From the NCBI RefSeq assembly GCF_000003195.3, contig NC_012875.2:13825510-13889509 (forward strand): a stretch of 64,000 bases of DNA. The letters run 5' to 3'. The notes under the pieces were generated by a model, which saw only the letters and a program-made list of their open reading frames with translations, ran no database searches and was not told where the DNA came from. Positions within the stretch are counted from its first letter, which is position 1, and every line of letters begins with the position of its first letter. Made by a program: the position numbers and the translations under genes. The DNA is from Sorghum bicolor. Lineage: Eukaryota; Streptophyta; Magnoliopsida; Poales; Poaceae. Shown here piece by piece: positions 58,326-64,000 of this stretch.

Positions 58326-59888
58326 ATGAATGCAAACATGTCTATCTATCAGTTTCATAGACCTACGGGCACACATCTCGAATCACCAAAATCATCAAAG
58401 CCTATCATAGCATCTAGTTTTGAGATAGACCCCGAATACATAGAATTTGTTCAAAAACAACCTTTCTCAGGAGAAGGTGAGGAAAACCCATACACACACC
58501 TAAGAAAGTTTTATGGAGTCTGTGATCTCCTTCGCATAGAAGGCATGTCCGATGAGACCCTTAAATGGAAGCTCTTTCCGTTCTCTTTAACGGGAAAAGC
58601 TAGACATTGGTACAAACTCAAAGTAGGGAGTGTTCATGGAGATTGGAAGGAGTTATATAATAGTTTTCTTTTTAAATATTTTCCAATCTCCAAAGTGGCG
58701 GAACTTCGGTGTGAGATTATTTCTTTTAGACAACTGGAAGAAGAATCTCTTGGCAAATCATGGTACCGCTTTATTAACCTTACTCTCACTGGCCCAAAGC
58801 TTTCTATTCTAGAAGATGTTCTTCTAATTCACTTTTTTGAGGGCCTTAGTAGAGAAAATAAGCAAACCTTGAATACAGCCTCTAGAGGATTCTTCTATCA
58901 CCTACCTGCTAGTGAAGCTTGGAATTTGATTGATTTAATGAGCGGAAAGTCTCCTAGCTTTTATATCCCTGAGAAAGAGAAAGAACCAGTTCCTAGACAA
59001 GAAGAAGTTTCGATAGCCAGATCACAACCAATTCAATACCAAACTTTAGCTATCGATCCTAAACCATCGATACCCCAAAATTCTCCAAGAGAGGAAGGAA
59101 TTCCGACCTTAAATCTTTCAGATGCTGATGGTTTAGACTTCTGGTTCCATAAGAGGCCTTCAAGCAGGGATAATTCAAATCCTTGCAATAATGTTTCTCT
59201 TTGAGAATGTCCTAGTTCCTATTATGAAGAAGTCGAGGATGACATATCAAGTGAAGGAGAGCTAAACCATATAGAAAATTCTATCTGCTCCCCTTCCATG
59301 TTCACAAATTCTAAATCCATCCTTGACCTTAGAGACCCCTCTTATCCCTCTCCTTTTAAGTCTCATGATGATCCTAGCAATCCATCCAAACGATCAAACC
59401 ATAGGAGTCATAAAGACCATGAGGATGACATGTCAAGTAATGTCATAGAAGGAGAGCTAAGCCATATAGAAAATTCTAACACCTCCCCTTTCCTAATCAC
59501 AAGTTCTAAATGGCTAGAATGTGTAGAATGGATGGATAAGGAAGAAGCCTTAATGGATTCTAACTTTGGCTCAATTTCAAATGGTGAGTTCTTGACTCCC
59601 TTTGAAGATGAGATTCATCCAACTATAGAAGAGGACATAAGTGAGACCAATCCAGGAGAAACTCCAAACATTCAGATTGGAGACGAAGATAACATTAATG
59701 AGCATGGAATTTATTTCATAGCCACTTCGTTCACTCCATGCTCATATGAAACATCTTCCCAATCTATTGGTCTCTCCAACATCACCACATTTGAGATCTC
59801 CAACCCCCTCTTCCTTTCTATTTACAAAAACTTTAAAAGGGCGGTTGTCGATGCATATGTCTATAATAAATATTGCAGATGTCGTTGA
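58326..59888 (+). pseudogene. Athila-like gag, one in-frame stop
   Basis: Frame of 521 codons interrupted only by TGA at 59202-59204. Residues about 35-220 are a Retrotrans_gag capsid-type domain (FSGEGEENPYTHLRKF, LKWKLFPFSLTGKARHWYKL, WKELYNSFLFKYFP, SWYRFINLTLTGP, HFFEGLSRENKQTLNTAS). After the stop the frame continues with a repeated acidic motif (EDDISSEGELNHIEN, later EDDMSSNVIEGELSHIEN) and ends YNKYCRCR. No zinc knuckle and no protease follow, so the 3' part of gag and all of pol are missing. The gag assembles the virus-like particle of the element. The single stop could be recent decay. Confidence 0.88.
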
Positions 59889-61583
59889 GTTGATCTTGAT
59901 ATAGGTCAGCGTTGGAAGGGAAATCACTTCGCCGACATAAATTGATGGTTTCCCAAGGTCAAGCTTAGTGTCCTAAAATAAGCACTGATCAGATCGTAAC
60001 ATGAGCTTTTAATTATTTACAACATTACCTTGTGCATTGAGCATATAAGGATAATTGTAAAAATATTCCTTCGGGTATTCTTGTCACTAACCTTTCCCAG
60101 ATTCAAGCAAGAAGATCGGATGAATGACAAGCACAAGGTATGTCCAACCAATCATCATACAACATTGAATTAAACTCATCCAAACTTGAATTTTGCAAAA
60201 TTCAAGCATGGGGGAGTACTTTACATAAAAACATCCTTTGTCATGTTGCTATGTTGGTTGTCCCTACCTTTGAGACATGCTCAATTTGTTAAATACTAAT
60301 CACACAACTTCATCTCCACTTGAGTAGATCTCTATAAATGCTGTCGTGCTACCTTTATCTATTTACTAGCAAGTGTTGGTTTGGAAGTACTGCAAATACT
60401 TCTATTGGCTTTTAAATTAAGCATGGTGCTTAGGTTAAACAGCCTTCCTTAATCTGATTAGACATGGAGTCTAGTTCGGTTATTGAACTAAAAACTGCTT
60501 GTGTAGACATTGGTATATTTTGTCAGACTAACCCCTGTAGAAAACATTCAATATCGATTTGGGAAGTCCTGAGATAAACTCACATCGGAAATGAAGAGAG
60601 AGACACATGAAGTTTAACAATTTACACAAGGAAGATACCGCTCATAAGAGATGATCAATGGAGGGTGCTATAAACACGATGCACAACCGCTAAGAAAGGA
60701 AAGCTTCCACAAAGTGATACTGTAACATCACTCTTCAAGCAAGGTAACATCTTAAGGTACTTGACTATCACTTTTATAAGCTTCTCCTTGGTTCTGGCAT
60801 TCATATGAATAAAAGAGACAAACATGTATGATTTATAACTCCAAATTAACCAACCCAACTGATTCAGCATGTGTAGTCCTTTAATCTTTGTTCCTAGTAC
60901 TACCTCCATGATCCTACACTCCTAATCATATGAGCTAAAATGTTGCACATTCAATCTTTGAGAGAAATAAAGAAAAAGATATATACATAGATAGATTATC
61001 TTTCCATAAGGTTGAGCGATCTAATCTGACAAATGTTATAAGTGCTACGCTCATGAACTTATCATCCATCAACTTTGTCTTGCTCACTATGCTTAAGGTT
61101 AGAGAAGAACAAATACACTTTTGGTTCTCTTGGTGTTTTCCACCACCAGGGCCCATGCACTTGATCTCTGCCTTGTCTCTATGAGCAGGTACACTTCGAG
61201 CAAAACATGGAGGAGTTTTACAACTCTCAGACTCGACCAAGTGAAGGACCTGGATCTATGAGCACAAACACACTAAGCAGGATGCTGCCAACGCCGCACT
61301 TCGAACTGCTGGGCAAACAAAGAACATGGGTGACACCGTATCAAGAGGTGCAGACGTCAAGGTACACACCTGAATCAAATGACGCAACTAAAGAATGAAC
61401 ATGGTGAGAAGTCTTGTTCAGAAGACTTAAAACATTGAACCCTACCCGAAAGGTAAAATCGGTAGTTATCCATATTTATCCTTTCTGCATTCCCTTTTCC
61501 ATTTAATTACTTACTTTCCTTAAATAGCTTATTAGTTAATCATGCTATCTTGAAAAGAAAATAAAAATGTTAAAAATACTAAG
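59889..61583 (+). other. Non-coding remainder of the Athila-like element
   Basis: No polymerase motifs. A GCATGGGGGAG purine tract at about 60206 and a TTAGTGTCCTAAAATAAGC tract near 59967 are typical of Athila-like non-coding internal regions. ORFs on either strand are short and unrecognised. Confidence 0.5.
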
Positions 61584-62304
61584 TGTTGATATTTGGTAAC
61601 GCAATAAGGAAATGATCCGCAAGCGCACGGATATTGGTGAGCATTTCACCCGGGAGGTTATCCAGAGTTATCGTATTTATATTTTTACCACTGGGAGAAA
61701 GGGTGCATCTGACTAACCAAATCTATTGCTACTATCCCTTTAGGCTACAAAGAATGTTTCTCGATGTGAGTGATGTATAGAGAAGACTGCAACCGTAGTC
61801 TCGTTCTAACCTTAGTAAGGATGATCTATTGTTCTATTGGGGAAGCTTACGGAATCTAGACACCACAAAGGATGTTCGACCTGCACCTATAAACCTACCC
61901 GTCCTGCTAACAAGATATGGGATACAAAGGTAACTCGGAAATGTCACGTTCCTCGCTACTACCATGGTCCAGCTAGTCAGGGGATATCTATGAGTACCCT
62001 AGCATAAACACCACATTTACGCTAGCAATGATTACTCTAATACTCAACCGGAAGAGGATTAAAGTAAACTCATAAACCAAAGAACAATAAAACAAGAACT
62101 TACTAGAATTAGAAGTCGAATTACTGAAGAATCTTAGAAGCAAGCCTCGAGTTAGAAGACTTGATCCCGCAGGTACAACTCGGAGTAGACACCGACAGGC
62201 CGGCCTTCCTCCGATCTACACCTCCACTCTATCTCTCTCAATCTAGTAGAAACTAGAAGATCTATTTCTACTTACATTGGTTGCTAAGCCTAAAAAGAAA
62301 TATA

Positions 62305-62404
62305 NNNNNNNNNNNNNNNNNNNNNNNNNNNNNNNNNNNNNNNNNNNNNNNNNNNNNNNNNNNNNNNNNNNNNNNNNNNNNNNNNNNNNNNNNNNNNNNN
62401 NNNN
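62305..62404. other. Assembly gap (100 N)
   Basis: Inside an LTR; the sequence to its right is a copy of the element's internal region. Confidence 0.99.
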
Positions 62405-62410
62405 TCTTTA

Positions 62411-62705
62411 CCTTTCACCATGGGGCTTGTAACCGTCACTTGTGTCTTGAGCAGTTAAAAGATAGAACGGTCAAGTCTAGCGCCATGTCTCTTATTCTTT
62501 GATCAGCTATAGCTCTGGAGTTTTTGCAGATTTTCAAATAAAACTCAGAGATTCCTTGTATGACTCTCTCAGATCTCTCTGTTGTGGTATTTCTGGATCC
62601 TTACCAGGGCAGTAATGATATATGCCTTCTCTCAAAGTATGTGGTATTTTTGGTATAAGGCATAGTGATATTGCCTGCTCTCTCACCCTACTCTAATAAG
62701 GTTTT
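62411..62705. repeat. Exact 295-bp repeat of 63706-64000
   Basis: The stretch starting CCTTTCACCATGGGGCTTG after the gap is identical, as far as I can follow by eye, to the last 295 bases of the window at an offset of 1295 bp. The second copy is in the correct internal position beside the polypurine tract. Confidence 0.9.
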
Positions 62706-63553
62706 GATATCTGGAGCTCATAGGTGGGAGACAGCTAATACATACTTACAAGACATTTATTGCATAGTCAAACCATGGATCCAGAGAAACAAGTCAATAA
62801 GTCAAATCAAGATGTGCATGTGTGGCGAATGAATGGTGTATGGTCATGATGGTGATAATAATGGTGAAAGTCTAATTCTACTTTTGCTCTTTTGAGGGGA
62901 TACATACCTTTCTTGCACTTTGAAGCTTTTTGGGGAGAATGAGATGCTCTATATTTTCTTTTTCTTTCCTCTTAGGTGGGTATCTTGTACCCCTAATTCT
63001 ACTGTCGGACACTTGTCCATTTTGAGCTCTCGTCTCACTTTTTTTCTTTTCTTCGAGGTTCCGGGCACTTGCCCCTTTTTATTTCCTCGTATTATTATAG
63101 TCCTCTCCAGGGGCCAGGGGGGTCTCCTTATATAGTCCTCCTCCTCTATGCGTTTTTGGGTCGGTAGGCGATGTGGTACTACATTATCCTTGATCCTTTA
63201 GGTCGGTGGAACATCGTGTGCGAAGAGAGTCTCGAACGGAGTCTAGGACAGGGCGGGCGCCCAGGGAAGGAAGGCGGGCGCCCTGGGCCTGGCCCCTTTC
63301 GGCCTCTGCTTTCTTCCCGTGGCTTCTGGAGTCTTCTAGATGGTAGAAAATTGCGCGGTGCGTTGATATATCTATGTAATCCCGACATGTGGGCCTTTCT
63401 TCCGTATTTCCTGATAACCCCCTACAGAAATAGACAAACACCAAAACTCGTTGAATTGTGTCAGATAAAAACCTAAGTCTGGGTGTTGGTTGCATGTAGA
63501 TCCTTTTATTTATTTATTTGATGATTATATTTGGTACATAAGGACCGTCAACA

Positions 63554-64000
63554 ACTCCCCCAAGCTTACCTCTTGCTCGTCCCTGAGCAAGGATGAACTC
63601 AAGAGTTTCTGCAGTGGTTTCATGCCTTAAAAGTACACACGTATTCAAGCAAGATCTCATCTCTGAGTAGAATAAACTGTTAAGACTTAAAACTTACTCA
63701 TTTTACCTTTCACCATGGGGCTTGTAACCGTCACTTGTGTCTTGAGCAGTTAAAAGATAGAACGGTCAAGTCTAGCGCCATGTCTCTTATTCTTTGATCA
63801 GCTATAGCTCTGGAGTTTTTGCAGATTTTCAAATAAAACTCAGAGATTCCTTGTATGACTCTCTCAGATCTCTCTGTTGTGGTATTTCTGGATCCTTACC
63901 AGGGCAGTAATGATATATGCCTTCTCTCAAAGTATGTGGTATTTTTGGTATAAGGCATAGTGATATTGCCTGCTCTCTCACCCTACTCTAATAAGGTTTT
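63554..64000 (-). mobile_element. Internal 3' region of the minus-strand Athila-like element
   Basis: Minus-strand AAGCTTGGGGGAGT (63554-63567) is the polypurine tract against the LTR. Sequence parallel to 21142-21500 follows and runs out of the window. No coding frame is seen yet. Confidence 0.75.

Larger units (their letters stand above)
56825..61583 (+). mobile_element. Athila-like Ty3/gypsy retrotransposon, 3' end lost
   Basis: LTR (56825-58164), tRNA-Asp primer site (58173), and a gag frame (58326-59888) with no polymerase after it. No plus-strand 3' LTR follows; instead a minus-strand LTR of the same family starts at 61584. The element is therefore either truncated or was interrupted by the next one. 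The 5-bp flank at the left is GCGAC; its partner was not found. Confidence 0.82.
61584..63553 (-). repeat. Athila-like LTR, minus strand, disrupted by a gap and extra internal sequence
   Basis: Minus-strand start TGTTGACGGTCCTTATG at 63553; the other edge TGTTGATATTTGG at 61584 is its inverted end. The part 63107-63553 and the part 61584-62304 are LTR; between them lie the 100-N gap and about 700 bp that belong to the element's internal region, not to the LTR. GATCCGCAAGCGCACGGATA matches ATCCGTGCGCTTGCAGAT of the plus-strand LTR. Confidence 0.78.

Overview
This is a stretch of plant nuclear DNA, almost certainly from a grass (Poaceae), and probably panicoid or close to it. That is inferred from the element types: CACTA (En/Spm) transposons with TTTAGTCCCGG-type subterminal repeats, Ty3/gypsy retrotransposons with 2.4-4.1 kb LTRs and initiator-Met primer sites, and an Athila-like family primed by tRNA-Asp. 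I found no convincing host gene, tRNA, rRNA or CRISPR array. Essentially every kilobase that can be explained is a mobile element or its remnant. Five N-gaps are present (1940-2131, 3702-3801, 35941-36040, 44152-44251, 62305-62404); four are exactly 100 N, so their true lengths are unknown.

Layout, left to right. (1) 1-9240: CACTA-1, genes on the minus strand, 5' terminus at 9240, other end outside the window. (2) 9244-11920: an old long-LTR fragment. (3) 11921-20068: a plus-strand retrotransposon with no usable coding capacity and two unlike, mosaic LTRs. (4) 20069-21500: a minus-strand Athila-like LTR plus adjoining internal sequence. (5) 21501-38735: CACTA-2 (target duplication ATC), whose transposase gene was split by CACTA-3 (23040-36141, target duplication ATA). 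(6) 38739-41327: degenerate retroelement sequence. (7) 41328-52846: a young minus-strand retrotransposon with about 4.1 kb LTRs, target duplication TTTCT, and only a zinc-knuckle/protease ORF. (8) 52852-56824: degenerate LTR-like sequence. (9) 56825-61583: a plus-strand Athila-like element (LTR, tRNA-Asp primer site, gag). (10) 61584-64000: another LTR of that family on the minus strand, disturbed by a gap and by a duplicated internal segment.

How the genes relate. CACTA-1 and CACTA-3 each carry a TNP2-type transposase gene and, downstream, a second multi-exon gene. In CACTA-3 that second gene can be followed through seven exons with consistent splice phases to a 1112-residue product: a transposase_24/TNPA-like region, a proline-rich and coiled-coil middle, and a C-terminal Ulp1-type cysteine protease with its catalytic residues present. 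The transposase gene of the same element is broken at three sites. In both elements a block resembling the element's own terminal promoter lies between the two genes.

Most notable signals: the apparently intact Ulp1-fusion gene beside a dead transposase; the repeated internal terminal-like block; a stem-loop in the long LTRs whose stem changes by two compensatory base pairs between families while its TATA loop is kept; the exact nesting of CACTA-3 in the CACTA-2 transposase; and a retrotransposon with very long LTRs whose gag-like ORF has no recognisable capsid domain and no downstream polymerase.
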